A DNA stretch of 64,000 bases from Methanolacinia petrolearia DSM 11571. GTDB taxonomy: Archaea > Halobacteriota > Methanomicrobia > Methanomicrobiales > Methanomicrobiaceae. A model generated the notes under the pieces. It was not told where the DNA came from and ran no database searches. It worked only from the letters and a program-made list of their open reading frames with translations. The stretch is from positions 2,294,001-2,358,000 of the forward strand of contig NC_014507.1 of the NCBI RefSeq assembly GCF_000147875.1. Direction: 5' to 3'. A program made the position numbers and the translations under genes. Numbering within the stretch: position 1 is the stretch's first letter; every line of letters starts with the position of its first letter. Shown piece after piece: positions 25,692 through 34,371 of this stretch.

Positions 25692-25826
25692 ATGAGTGTA
25701 GAAAATGCAGTTAAAAAAGGCATGGACGCAGGAAAAGAGGCTTTCATGAAGCAGGCTCTTCCTTTTGTCGTTGGTGCGTTTGTGATCGCCGGTGCCACTG
25801 CCCTTTATGTGGCACTGAAGAAGTAA
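25692..25826 (+). CDS. Small membrane peptide, 44 aa, candidate virion membrane protein
   Basis: ATG at 25692, stop at 25824-25826. An amphipathic start (MSVENAVKKGMDAGKEAFMKQ) is followed by one clean hydrophobic segment (LPFVVGAFVIAGATALYVAL) and KK. It lies between the ATPase and the capsid gene, with the capsid ribosome binding site directly after its stop. Small membrane proteins of this size are typical of the vesicle inside PRD1-like virions. Confidence 0.65.
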   Translation: MSVENAVKKGMDAGKEAFMKQALPFVVGAFVIAGATALYVALKK

Positions 25827-25841
25827 GGGGAGGTAAAAACC

Positions 25842-26810
25842 ATGATGAGAACAAAAAGAACCCTTACGGACGATTTCACACTGACAAATAAGACAGTGGA
25901 GATCCCGACAACCGCAGTTGTCGACAAGTTCCTGATTCACAACACGATCGTTGTTGAAAATTCAAGCGATGACACAGCATACAGCGGGACGATCGCCGCA
26001 ATTCTGGAAAAGATGAGCGAGATCCGCCTTGTCTCAGATTCAAACAATGTGCACTATCAGCTTTCGGGCCTCGATGTGGCGATCATGAACTGGTATGATG
26101 AGCACGGCGTAGGAGTCAACCCGGATACTGCCGTATCAATACCCGCCGGTGGAAGCGAAACCTTTACTTTCATGCTGACTCTCGACAAGGGCGACATTAT
26201 TGCCGTTGGGAAGCAGAGCCTTGATCTATCGGTGAGCGTTGGAACCTCGATCGCTACGGACGTTGCGATCACATCATACACCGGGAAGGTCACCCTTGAA
26301 GAAGTCATAATGACAGAGGCCGAAATACTCTCCGTATACGGTCAGGGCCTTGTCGGCTCGGCCGAACCGAAGGTAACAACCGTTTCAAAACCTTTCGACG
26401 CAACAAGCGATCTTCATTCCTTCCTGAATCTTCCGACCGGCACGGCACTAAGACAGAGTTATATTTCCGTACTGGATACATCAGGCGTTCGCGGAACTGT
26501 CACCCCTTCGGAGGTCGGGATCATTAAGGAAGTCCCGAACAGACAGGATATGTTTTCCTGTCATTTCACCACGCTTCGAGAGACAAACAAACGTTCCTTT
26601 GACGTTGCAAACCTTCTAAACGGCATTGCAATTATCGATTACGGGAGGGAGATCACAAACGACGCTTTCGGCGTGAAAGGATGGACTTTCAAGCCCGGCG
26701 ATGTCAGGCTTGCCACGAAATCCGAAACAGCCGGAAAGGTGAGAGTGATCAACGTGGAGTATGTCGTAAATACCGCCGCTTACAATGCGGCAGTTATTGA
26801 GGCGGCATAA
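25842..26810 (+). CDS. Candidate double-jelly-roll major capsid protein, 322 aa
   Basis: A strong ribosome binding site (GGGGAGGT) precedes the ATG. The length fits the lineage (STIV MCP 345, PM2 P2 269). The protein is rich in beta-type stretches, lacks membrane segments and cysteine clusters, and divides into two halves, about 10-155 and 170-315. The first half shows the order typical of these proteins: a strand with KMSEIRLVSDSNNVHYQLSGLDVAIMNWY, then a long loop and SETFTFMLTLDKG. Placement right after the packaging ATPase supports it. A structure prediction is needed to prove the fold. Confidence 0.72.
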   Translation: MMRTKRTLTDDFTLTNKTVEIPTTAVVDKFLIHNTIVVENSSDDTAYSGTIAAILEKMSEIRLVSDSNNVHYQLSGLDVAIMNWYDEHGVGVNPDTAVSIPAGGSETFTFMLTLDKGDIIAVGKQSLDLSVSVGTSIATDVAITSYTGKVTLEEVIMTEAEILSVYGQGLVGSAEPKVTTVSKPFDATSDLHSFLNLPTGTALRQSYISVLDTSGVRGTVTPSEVGIIKEVPNRQDMFSCHFTTLRETNKRSFDVANLLNGIAIIDYGREITNDAFGVKGWTFKPGDVRLATKSETAGKVRVINVEYVVNTAAYNAAVIEAA

Positions 26811-26838
26811 ATCTTCCTTTTTTAGAGGTTGTGGATGA

Positions 26839-29124
26839 ATGAGTTTATTTTCTGGTCTCCTCTCACTTGGTAACTCGATAGTTTCGGGTGCGACAAAGAC
26901 CGTATCATCCACTGCAAGCACTACAAGTAAAGCGGTATCTTCCGGGGTAAGTTCTGCAAGTCGGGCGGCCTCTTCCGGTCTGAGTTCTGCAAGTAAGGCG
27001 GTATCTTCGGGTCTGAGTTCTGCGAGTCGGGCGGCTTCTTCTGGTTTGAGTTCTGCAAGTCGGGCGGTATCTTCCGGTCTGAGTGCTATTGAAAAACAGA
27101 CTGTAAACGTTCTGCCGAAGGTTTCCCTTCCTGCGGTTTCACTCCCTAAAGTGTCGTCTTTACCGAATGTCTCACTCCCTACGGTTGCCATTCCTGCGGC
27201 TGTTGCCGCCGGAACCGTGGCGGCTGTTGCCTCCGGATCTCTTCCTAAAATCTCCCTGCCGGAGATTGATCTTTCAGGGGCGGCAAATGCCTTTAATTCC
27301 GTTTCTTCATACCTGGGGGGATCTGACAGCTCTGTAAAATCTACAGACTGGTTTAATTTGAACTACGGGAATCCTGACGTTCAGTTTACAGATCCGAAAA
27401 CAGGGGAATCTTTAGGATATTTGGGGCAGTTCGCCTCTCCTTATGCCGTAGAAGATAATTATCTCTGGTTCAACACGGGCAAGGGAAATACACAGGTCCC
27501 GGCGGGTTTTTCCTCATGGACTGACACCCCGGACGCCGGTATTTTGACTTCCTACGGATTGTCCGGGAATGTGATCTATTCTTCTCAGGTCTTAAACGCG
27601 GGCGAAAGAGCGGATACACTCAGTACTTACAGTGATCACGGCTGGCTAACCAAAAAGAAATTGGGCACAGTGCCAGCCGGGGCGGGTGTATCCGTTCAGA
27701 ATAATGAAGGGGATATCTTCGGCGGGGCGTTATCTGCCATTTCCGGGGGTATTGACTCCATTATAGGCGCACGCGATCGGAGTTATGACGATTCCATCAC
27801 CCGGATCACTTCAGGAGATGCCGGAACCGGAGGCGTTCAGTTCGCAGGAACGGCGGCGGCCGATGTCCTCCTTCCTATGGATTTGGTGAATGTTTCAAAC
27901 AAGCTCCTTACGGGAAGAGGGAAGGATCTCGATACCTGGGACTATGTCGGTGCAGGGATCGATGTCGGGACAATTGCGCTCGGTGTATTTACGGGCGGCC
28001 TTGGATATGGTGCGAGCAGGGCCTTGATCAAAGGAGGAAAAGCAGTTACAACAGGTGGAGAAATGTTTAAAATTACTAAACTTTTCGGAGCCGCAGACGC
28101 GGCGGAAACCGGGGCAAAGGTGATATCTAACACCGGAACCGGATTAAAGGGATTTTCCAATACTCCTGAAATTACAGGAATTGCGGTAAAGCTCCCGAAT
28201 GTTGGCACAGACTCCCGCATTACTGATCTGGCTGTCAGAGAGGCGGACGTATTAGGCGGATGGACAAAGGGCGGATCGGGTGCGACTTCGTTTTACACGA
28301 AGACCGCAGAGCCTACCTATAAGATCTTTTCAAGTGCGGCAGAGCCTACGTTTAAAGTTTCTTCGGTGGGAGAAACCTTTGTAAAAACCGCTTCGCCGGT
28401 CATTGAGACGGGGGCAAAGGGCACAGACGCGGCGTTCTCGTCTGCCGTTAAAGCGCCCTCGTCCGGACTTTTAGGAAAGGCAGCAGGCGGGGCTGGTCTG
28501 CTCGGACTTGGCGGACTTACAGCAATGGCCCTTTTCGGATCGGGATCTTCCCTTCAGGGAGGCGGGACACCGGATCAGGGCGATGTTTCGGAGTATGTGG
28601 CCTATATCAAACAACTGGAAGACCAGTTAACGAATTTACAGGCACAGTATGAAGCCGGGGCCATGAGTGACGCGGAATATATCGCAGCCCTTGAACAGTA
28701 TGTGGCAGAGCTTGAAGCCGCTTTGCAGTCCGGGCAGATTACGCAGGACCAGTATGATTCCCTCTATGGTGACGCATACGACGAATACCTGGGGGCGACC
28801 GGCGGGTATTATGATCCGGCATTCGGTGACGGCACTTATTACGAAGTGGTGGAGGATGCAGCACAGGACGCAACCCGCCTTGCCGACGGAATACCGATAT
28901 TAAGCGATGTCCTGCAATGGTTCAGATCGCACGGCCTCGCCCTTCCGGGTCTGATCGTTGTCGGCGGTGTCGTGGTAATCGGCGGAGCTTACGCTTATTC
29001 TCAGGCGACCGGGAAGCGGGTAAAGCTTCCCGCCCTTCCAGCCTTTGGAAAGACCACACGGAAGAGCGGAGGATCTACGGGACGCAGAAGAGGAACGGGG
29101 AGGAAATCCCCGGCCTCTGCATAA
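26839..29124 (+). CDS. Large repeat-containing membrane-anchored virion protein, 761 aa
   Basis: The longest provirus gene. Residues 38-81 hold four 11-residue repeats (SSASRAASSGL type), predicted amphipathic helix. Proline-valine repeats follow (about 92-125), then a large soluble domain (about 150-290), a glycine-rich hydrophobic patch near 545-565, an acidic coiled coil (about 580-650), one membrane segment near 700-725 and a basic C-terminus. It could be a vertex, DNA-delivery or scaffold-like membrane protein. No homologue recognised. Confidence 0.65.
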   Translation: MSLFSGLLSLGNSIVSGATKTVSSTASTTSKAVSSGVSSASRAASSGLSSASKAVSSGLSSASRAASSGLSSASRAVSSGLSAIEKQTVNVLPKVSLPAVSLPKVSSLPNVSLPTVAIPAAVAAGTVAAVASGSLPKISLPEIDLSGAANAFNSVSSYLGGSDSSVKSTDWFNLNYGNPDVQFTDPKTGESLGYLGQFASPYAVEDNYLWFNTGKGNTQVPAGFSSWTDTPDAGILTSYGLSGNVIYSSQVLNAGERADTLSTYSDHGWLTKKKLGTVPAGAGVSVQNNEGDIFGGALSAISGGIDSIIGARDRSYDDSITRITSGDAGTGGVQFAGTAAADVLLPMDLVNVSNKLLTGRGKDLDTWDYVGAGIDVGTIALGVFTGGLGYGASRALIKGGKAVTTGGEMFKITKLFGAADAAETGAKVISNTGTGLKGFSNTPEITGIAVKLPNVGTDSRITDLAVREADVLGGWTKGGSGATSFYTKTAEPTYKIFSSAAEPTFKVSSVGETFVKTASPVIETGAKGTDAAFSSAVKAPSSGLLGKAAGGAGLLGLGGLTAMALFGSGSSLQGGGTPDQGDVSEYVAYIKQLEDQLTNLQAQYEAGAMSDAEYIAALEQYVAELEAALQSGQITQDQYDSLYGDAYDEYLGATGGYYDPAFGDGTYYEVVEDAAQDATRLADGIPILSDVLQWFRSHGLALPGLIVVGGVVVIGGAYAYSQATGKRVKLPALPAFGKTTRKSGGSTGRRRGTGRKSPASA
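26950..27081 (+). repeat. Four tandem 33-bp repeats inside the 761-aa gene
   Basis: Four in-frame copies of a 33-base unit encode SSASRAASSGL, SSASKAVSSGL, SSASRAASSGL and SSASRAVSSGL; a degenerate fifth precedes them. The near identity of the DNA shows recent expansion. They also create a long antisense open frame that is not a gene. Confidence 0.85.
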
Positions 29125-29140
29125 ATGGAGTTGGTAAAAA

Positions 29141-29284
29141 ATGGACGAAGTAACCCCGATTGAAGAAACGCCAACCGAAGAAACGCCAACCGAAGAATGC
29201 GGCGGCGTGTGCATAGTGATTGAACCGATTGCGATCATTGCGATCTTTGCTCTGATCTTTTCCCTTATCGCTTTGAGGAAGTGA
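29141..29284 (+). CDS. Small membrane protein, 47 aa
   Basis: ATG at 29141; stop at 29282-29284. An acidic start with the repeat EETPTEETPTEE is followed by a single hydrophobic segment (IVIEPIAIIAIFALIFSLIAL). It lies in a run of four short membrane-protein genes after the 761-residue gene. Confidence 0.6.
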   Translation: MDEVTPIEETPTEETPTEECGGVCIVIEPIAIIAIFALIFSLIALRK

Positions 29285-29290
29285 TCGGGA

Positions 29291-29641
29291 ATGTCAGTCT
29301 TTAGCACTGCCCCGAAGATCGCCAACACAGTGACCCCCACCCTGAGATCTGCGAAGGATGCAGCGATCGGCCTTGGGGAGTCTGCAAAGCAGGGCCTTTT
29401 AACTATGGTTACGCCTGCAAAGGAGTTTGCGAAGACTAAGAGCGCCCAACATGCCGTATATCCTGCTCTTGTCGGCGGCGGTCTCGGGGTTGGCAGTTAC
29501 GCGGCATTATCAGGAGCCGGGGCCGGTCTTCGGACGCTCGGAGGCGAAACGGCAAAAGATACAAAAAATGTGGTCGTCGGGATTATTGCCCTTCTCGGTG
29601 TTCTCGGTGTTCTTGTGTTCCTGTATTCTAAGGTGAAATAG
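29291..29641 (+). CDS. Small virion membrane protein, 116 aa
   Basis: An amphipathic N-terminal half is followed by a glycine-alanine segment (about 59-75) and a hydrophobic C-terminal helix (VVVGIIALLGVLGVLVFLYSK). Its stop overlaps the base before the next ATG. Likely associated with the internal membrane; unproven. Confidence 0.6.
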   Translation: MSVFSTAPKIANTVTPTLRSAKDAAIGLGESAKQGLLTMVTPAKEFAKTKSAQHAVYPALVGGGLGVGSYAALSGAGAGLRTLGGETAKDTKNVVVGIIALLGVLGVLVFLYSKVK

Positions 29642-29818
29642 ATGCCGATCGAGTTTACAGACGGACTTTTGACGGCAATTCTTATTGTAGTCCTTCACAT
29701 GGAATACCGGATCGGCGGTTATGAATCCGAGATCCGGAGACTTTCGGAGCGTTTCAGAACCGCTCTTAATGAATGCCGGGAGAAAGTGGGTTTAAAACCC
29801 CTCTCGGCGGGAGAATGA
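29642..29818 (+). CDS. Small membrane protein, 58 aa
   Basis: ATG at 29642 directly follows the preceding stop. It has one short hydrophobic segment (LLTAILIVVLHM, residues about 9-20) followed by a charged helix (SEIRRLSERFRTALNECREK). The layout resembles a phage spanin or Rz-like or minor membrane protein, but no homology is recognised. Confidence 0.55.
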   Translation: MPIEFTDGLLTAILIVVLHMEYRIGGYESEIRRLSERFRTALNECREKVGLKPLSAGE

Positions 29819-29822
29819 AACT

Positions 29823-29984
29823 ATGTCAGAATGTAAAACCTGCGATGAAATACTGAAGCAGGCAGGAACCACGGAGGATAAAAGCACCTGGTTAACCCCG
29901 GAGAGAATCGAATTTATCAAAGGTGTTCTCTTAGGAATTGCTCTTTATTTCCTCTATCTGTATGTCAAGAAAAAGAGGCATTAA
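29823..29984 (+). CDS. Small membrane protein with CxxC, 53 aa
   Basis: ATG at 29823. An N-terminal CKTC pair, a polar middle, and a C-terminal hydrophobic segment (GVLLGIALYFLYLYV) with a basic end. Two bases separate its stop from a tiny 17-codon frame and 42 bases from the next real gene. Confidence 0.55.
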   Translation: MSECKTCDEILKQAGTTEDKSTWLTPERIEFIKGVLLGIALYFLYLYVKKKRH

Positions 29985-30026
29985 AATGATTGAATTTATG
30001 AAACTGTTTATTCAGGGAGTGGGAAA

Positions 30027-30413
30027 ATGGGAGAATTGAAACCTTGCACGTTCTGTAATGAGATGTTACAGATAAAAGGATATCTTGCCGGGATTCTGGC
30101 CGGGGTTTCGAGTGCCAACAATGAGGATCTTCTGATACAGTATCCGGAATCAACAGAAAATATAAATCTGTCACCTGGGGAGACATTTAACAAAGCCATT
30201 GAGGTAAACAGGAAACTTAAATATCTCTGTGTATCTGTCCCTTCAGGCTGCATTTTAGAGATCAAGAGTGACAATATAACTAAAATGTGGTTCTGTGATG
30301 AGGCTGGAACAATTGAATTTCAGTCAGGAATGAGTTTCGGCAGGATGGAAATTAATGTTCAGAATTGCACGACTGAAGCGGTGCGGTGGACCTGCCGCAT
30401 GCTGTTTGTGTAA
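30027..30413 (+). CDS. Hypothetical protein, 128 aa, beta-rich
   Basis: Soluble protein with several beta-type stretches (YLCVSVPSGCILEIKS, MWFCDEAGTIEFQ) and an early CTFC pair. It lies between the small membrane proteins and the putative spike genes, so it could be a minor capsid or base component. No family recognised. Confidence 0.55.
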   Translation: MGELKPCTFCNEMLQIKGYLAGILAGVSSANNEDLLIQYPESTENINLSPGETFNKAIEVNRKLKYLCVSVPSGCILEIKSDNITKMWFCDEAGTIEFQSGMSFGRMEINVQNCTTEAVRWTCRMLFV

Positions 30414-30422
30414 GGTGAGATC

Positions 30423-31040
30423 ATGCGCAATCATTTTTTTTTCTCGGTTAAAAAGCGGATGGAGTATCTAAAATCTCAGAATCTACCTATTAAACTGCTT
30501 TATTACGGCGGGAACGAGTGCCGGGTATCTGCCGATCTTCTTTATCAGCATTGCCGGAATGATTCGGATTTACATTTTGTTATTCCGCTTTATCCTGATA
30601 TGAAAGAGAGGATTAGAGGATACATAAATACGCTGTATCCAGAGCTTAAGCCGGTATTTATTGATTGTTCGGAGATTTGCAACAATTCAAATGAATACAA
30701 TCCTTCTCAGGCTTCAGGGTATGCCTGTAATTCGTCATTTCTGGAATATCAAGGAATAGAGCATATCAACATATGCACCGGGGCGTTTGAATATTCATCA
30801 ATATCTCAATGTGAGCAGTGCAGGCACATAATCCCAAACCGGCACGGATTAGCAGCACCGAGGGCAGACGGAACCGGGGGCAAGGTATGGAATTTCTATA
30901 TGTTCTATGGCTATTCTGAAACAGCCATTGATAAGATTGTGAAAAGGAAGAGCCTTTCTTTATCTTCTCTAATCTGCCCGATGCATCTTAATCAGTTAAA
31001 GAAATGGTGGAATTATGAGCTAATTAATGAGGGCTTATAA
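30423..31040 (+). CDS. Hypothetical cysteine-containing protein, 205 aa
   Basis: Not recognised. Several cysteines (CRVS, HCRND, CSEIC, CNSS, CEQCRHI) suggest a metal site, notably CEQC with a later CPMH near the C-terminus. It looks enzymatic or nucleic-acid-related rather than structural. The stop overlaps the next start by one base. Confidence 0.55.
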   Translation: MRNHFFFSVKKRMEYLKSQNLPIKLLYYGGNECRVSADLLYQHCRNDSDLHFVIPLYPDMKERIRGYINTLYPELKPVFIDCSEICNNSNEYNPSQASGYACNSSFLEYQGIEHINICTGAFEYSSISQCEQCRHIIPNRHGLAAPRADGTGGKVWNFYMFYGYSETAIDKIVKRKSLSLSSLICPMHLNQLKKWWNYELINEGL

Positions 31041-31852
31041 TGGGTATTGGTTATGTCAGATATGGATTTGTCGAAATTGGCGAAATTGATATTCCTTACA
31101 TCCTTAAGCCTGCAATAGTTTACAAAAAAGGTATTTTTCCACCGCTTGAATCTGAAATGTCATTCTATGGTATTTCAGGGCTTTATCAAGATAGTAAATT
31201 AGAGATTGCAGTACCTGAAACCGTTATTTCAGCACTACCCGAGGTAGAGATCACAGCATCCTATTATGTAGAGAATGATTTTTTCTTTATTACCGTTTAT
31301 GAGGTCCAATTACTAAACGCTACAGCTTGGCAATTTCTTTATACTTCTGACGGTGGTGAAACATGGAAACCGTTTAAAGAATCTGCCGGGGTTCTTTCCG
31401 GGATGAACTATTTTTATTCAGGAGAATGTCCGGGGGTAAAATGCAGGGCATATAATGGCGGTTTATGGCGTGATTCTGATATCTGTTGGGATGATGGAAG
31501 GAGGACGGTTGTAGATGCGACAGGCGGCGAGGTCGTAGAGGGTGATCCCCTTGTCTATATCGCGGGTGTTGTAATCAGTGACACAGCAGAAAATACAGGC
31601 GGCGGGCGAATAATTGAAGAACAGCCAACAATCGAGGTTTCAGGGGTTATTGTTAATGAATCTCTGGAAGCGTCTTCGATTCTGAATGAAGAACAGCCAA
31701 TAAATGAAATTTCAGGCGTAACGGTGAGTGAAACAGTTATTCAGACAGGAGCCGGAAGCGGAACAGACGTTTTCCCGTATACACCAACAAATGAAATTTC
31801 AGGCGTAACGGTAAGTGAGACACTAACAGAAACAGGTATAAAAATTATTTAG
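31040..31852 (+). CDS. Adhesin-like protein with C-terminal tandem repeats, 270 aa
   Basis: The first 160 residues are beta-rich, with a segment resembling the SGD/WEP type repeats of surface proteins (FLYTSDGGETWKPF). The rest has four repeats of the form I.GV.V.ET, the last two nearly identical (NEISGVTVSET). It probably decorates the virion surface or binds the host; this is inferred from composition and from its place at the end of the virion cluster. Confidence 0.55.
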   Translation: MGIGYVRYGFVEIGEIDIPYILKPAIVYKKGIFPPLESEMSFYGISGLYQDSKLEIAVPETVISALPEVEITASYYVENDFFFITVYEVQLLNATAWQFLYTSDGGETWKPFKESAGVLSGMNYFYSGECPGVKCRAYNGGLWRDSDICWDDGRRTVVDATGGEVVEGDPLVYIAGVVISDTAENTGGGRIIEEQPTIEVSGVIVNESLEASSILNEEQPINEISGVTVSETVIQTGAGSGTDVFPYTPTNEISGVTVSETLTETGIKII

Positions 31853-31863
31853 GAGTGATCAAA

Positions 31864-32469
31864 ATGGGAACAATTACAGCAACACTAAACCCTATGCTTT
31901 TAGGTGAAACAACACAGCTTACTTTTAATCATGATTCGCTGCCAGACCCGCAATATACATGGAATGTTCGAAAAGACGGTGTTCCCGTTTCGGGTTTATC
32001 TTCTTCGGGAAATACTGCATCTTTTACACCTTCTGAGATGGGAACATATGTTATTTCAGTAGTGGCTCAAGGCCATGTAAATAATACGCCTGTGGGAAGC
32101 GATTCGGGATCGATAACCATTGAGCTTGTATATGGTTCAAGGGTTGCGGTCGGAACAGTTACGGTAAATCATTCTTTAACCGCAACGGCGACAAATGCGG
32201 CAGGTTTCCAATGGCAGGAATCACCCGACGGCAACACATGGACGGATATAAGCGGAGCAACAGCGGCAACTGTAATTATAAAATCATGGACCGGTGCCGA
32301 AGGCGAGATCGCAAACGGGGATGCATACACAAACGCATATGCAGCGATCACAGCTTACGATCATTATTATCGGTGTATTGCTACAAACGGCAGCAAAACG
32401 ACAATATCAAATATTCTGCATGTTGTTCATTCAGGTGGAAACGGAAGCCCGACAGTTACAAGTTTATAG
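31864..32469 (+). CDS. Ig-like domain surface protein, 201 aa
   Basis: ATG at 31864 has AGGAG at good distance; a GTG at 31855 is the alternative but lacks a site. Two Ig-like repeats are visible. The first (about 1-90) has TYVISVVAQG after an FTPSEMGTY turn. The second (about 95-195) has FQWQESPDGNTWTDISGATAAT, the pattern of bacterial Ig-like or PKD surface domains, ending in YYRCIATN. Likely a spike or receptor-binding protein. Confidence 0.65.
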   Translation: MGTITATLNPMLLGETTQLTFNHDSLPDPQYTWNVRKDGVPVSGLSSSGNTASFTPSEMGTYVISVVAQGHVNNTPVGSDSGSITIELVYGSRVAVGTVTVNHSLTATATNAAGFQWQESPDGNTWTDISGATAATVIIKSWTGAEGEIANGDAYTNAYAAITAYDHYYRCIATNGSKTTISNILHVVHSGGNGSPTVTSL

Positions 32470-32527
32470 AGGCTGTAGGTGAGCAGAAATATGATAGAAG
32501 TAAAAAAGAATAATTAAGGTGTAAGAT

Positions 32528-32815
32528 ATGGTTGAATCCGATTTTTCAGATACGGCAACTAAATTTTTAAAGAGAAATAAAGCGGTAAATAAAGTTATAA
32601 TGGCAAAAATAAAGAAATGTCTTGAGGATCATCTTTTCGACACAATTCGATCATGTAATAAGCACGAGCTAAAAGGTGAATTTAAAGGATTTTGGAGGTT
32701 ACACGTCACCGATTATGTAGTAATCTATAAAATTGCAGGGATAAGACCTTACAGACATGCCTTTATTTATAAAATTATGACTGAAAAGGCATATCATAAC
32801 TGGATTAAATATTAA
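32528..32815 (+). CDS. RelE/ParE-superfamily toxin
   Basis: 95 residues with the RelE-fold pattern: a helix pair (TATKFLKRNKAVNKVIMAKIKKCLED) then KHELKGEFKGFWRLHVTDYVVIYKI, which is the RLHV..YR.IY core. It resembles mRNA-cutting YafQ/RelE toxins. Its own antitoxin is not upstream; instead an antitoxin-like gene lies downstream on the opposite strand, overlapping by four bases. Confidence 0.75.
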   Translation: MVESDFSDTATKFLKRNKAVNKVIMAKIKKCLEDHLFDTIRSCNKHELKGEFKGFWRLHVTDYVVIYKIAGIRPYRHAFIYKIMTEKAYHNWIKY

Positions 32816-33000
32816 ATCATTTTTTCGACTTCGCTTCTTTTGTAGAATTTACCCTTTCCTATTGATTCCAATTCCTGCAAGGCTTTGCTCTTTCCTTTCG
32901 GTTTTAATTCACGCTCTAAGGTCTTGCTTATTGTTTCCCCTGCCTTTTTTCTTGAAAGTATCTCATTGTATACGGCATTAGATACTTTTATATCTTGCAT
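32812..33000 (-). CDS. VapB-like antitoxin (COG1753/UPF0330-type), 62 aa
   Basis: The N-terminus (IKVSNAVYNEILSRKKAGETISKTLEREL) matches the strand-helix pattern of archaeal VapB-type antitoxins, and the C-terminus is basic with a final SEVEKMI. It overlaps the convergent RelE-like gene by four bases. The pairing and orientation are unusual for a toxin-antitoxin module. It may be an orphan regulator. Confidence 0.6.
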   Translation of the reverse strand: MQDIKVSNAVYNEILSRKKAGETISKTLERELKPKGKSKALQELESIGKGKFYKRSEVEKMI

Positions 33001-33057
33001 GTCATTTTATTTCTTTTCTGATAAGAAATATTTTTTGATAGAGGAAGAAAAAAGGGT

Positions 33058-34371
33058 TTATTGAATCTCTTTTAAGAGTTCTTGTTTGAAAGCCGCTAAT
33101 TTTTCATTGATAATTTTTAACCTGGGATCTTCGTCTATTTCAGTAAAGACACGATCAACTTTTTCCGCCTGCCGGTTTTTTGCCTCGTCTGTGAGTGGTT
33201 CCCCGCATTTATTACAATATTCGGCTGTTGGTGCGTTCTGTGTATCACATTTGTAACAAGTCCGGGGCAATATCGGCGGGGCTACTTCTGCTTTTTTAAT
33301 TATGCCTGCACGATCTAAGATTTCGTTTCTTATGTCTGCCTTTGACAGTTTTGAATAGGTGCGGATCATCCCCGTACCGGCGTTTCCCCATGCAATTTCT
33401 TTTACTGTGGTTTCGCTATATCCTTCCGCGAGCATGTGGGTTATTCGTGATTTTCGGAATAGGTGAGGAGTTATTCTTTTTTTAATTCCCGCTCTCTCTT
33501 TTGCCTTGTCAATAATACGGGTAAATCTGATATAATCGATCATAGTGCCGCGAGAGGTTAAAAAAACAAGATCGTTTGAAGGGGGTTTCCCAGTTGAACC
33601 CTGAACGGCAAGCCCCAACCCTTCCGGGCTGACGTAATCATTCATCCATGCGGCGAGGTAAGGAGTAGCCCACGTAATATACGGATAACGATATGTAGTG
33701 CCCTTTTGGTGTGCTCTCTTTCTGTCAGTAACCCGCACTTCTGCCCCGTATTCATCAAGGGTTATATCTCCCCATCGAAGATGGGCAGTTTCTGCGGGGC
33801 GGGCGGCGGTTTGGTAGTGAACCGCTATTAATGCCCGGTCGCGGCTGTTATCGCATGCCTTGATCAACTGTATGATCTCGTCTTTTGTTATAATGTCCTC
33901 GGGGAGTGTCGTATCAAAATCTGTGCCGGGGGCGGAAATTTCATTTATCTTTTTATCTGGAATGTCTATATATCCCTCATCAGTTAACCATCTTAAAAAA
34001 CCCTTTAAAATTACAATATGATCATGAATGGTATTTCGCTTAAATGGCTTTCCTTTTGACGATGTGCCATTTTTTAGATTATTTATCCCCCTGTATAAAT
34101 CTGATATAGTCAGATCTTTGTAATTAATAGGGATCGATATTTCAGAGTTATCGGGATCGGGTTTTGTAAGAAACCGTTTCCATCCGACGAGACAGAAAGT
34201 TATTTTATTGGATCTTCCTTCTCCTATGTGCCTTGTTGCCTGTCGCTCAGATATATATTTTTTAATCAGCTCTGTGTCTGATTCGGAAAGTTCCCCGCTG
34301 TCCTGATGTTTCTGAATACTCCTATTACCATTATAGACGCTTTCGCCTCTGTGAAATACCGATTTAGCCAT
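33058..34371 (-). CDS. int: Tyrosine recombinase integrase with C-terminal zinc ribbon
   Basis: 437 residues. An N-terminal SAM-like core-binding domain (about 30-130) precedes the catalytic domain. The conserved arginine lies in TAARPAETAHLRWGD, box II is HLFRKSRITHM, and the nucleophile is the tyrosine of RTYSKLS. A zinc ribbon (CYKC...CNKC) follows near residue 387. It is full length, not split by attachment, and sits next to attR, as usual for this class. It catalyses integration into tRNA-Thr and excision. Confidence 0.92.
   Translation of the reverse strand: MAKSVFHRGESVYNGNRSIQKHQDSGELSESDTELIKKYISERQATRHIGEGRSNKITFCLVGWKRFLTKPDPDNSEISIPINYKDLTISDLYRGINNLKNGTSSKGKPFKRNTIHDHIVILKGFLRWLTDEGYIDIPDKKINEISAPGTDFDTTLPEDIITKDEIIQLIKACDNSRDRALIAVHYQTAARPAETAHLRWGDITLDEYGAEVRVTDRKRAHQKGTTYRYPYITWATPYLAAWMNDYVSPEGLGLAVQGSTGKPPSNDLVFLTSRGTMIDYIRFTRIIDKAKERAGIKKRITPHLFRKSRITHMLAEGYSETTVKEIAWGNAGTGMIRTYSKLSKADIRNEILDRAGIIKKAEVAPPILPRTCYKCDTQNAPTAEYCNKCGEPLTDEAKNRQAEKVDRVFTEIDEDPRLKIINEKLAAFKQELLKEIQ

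Noticed and set aside
26616-27191. 191-residue minus-strand frame with repeats such as ELRPEEAARLA
   Set aside because: It is the antisense of the 33-bp repeats of the 761-aa gene; the repeat makes the frame open by chance and it overlaps the candidate capsid gene.
29986-30039. 17-codon frame MIEFMKLFIQ...
   Set aside because: Very short and overlaps the next gene; no independent support.
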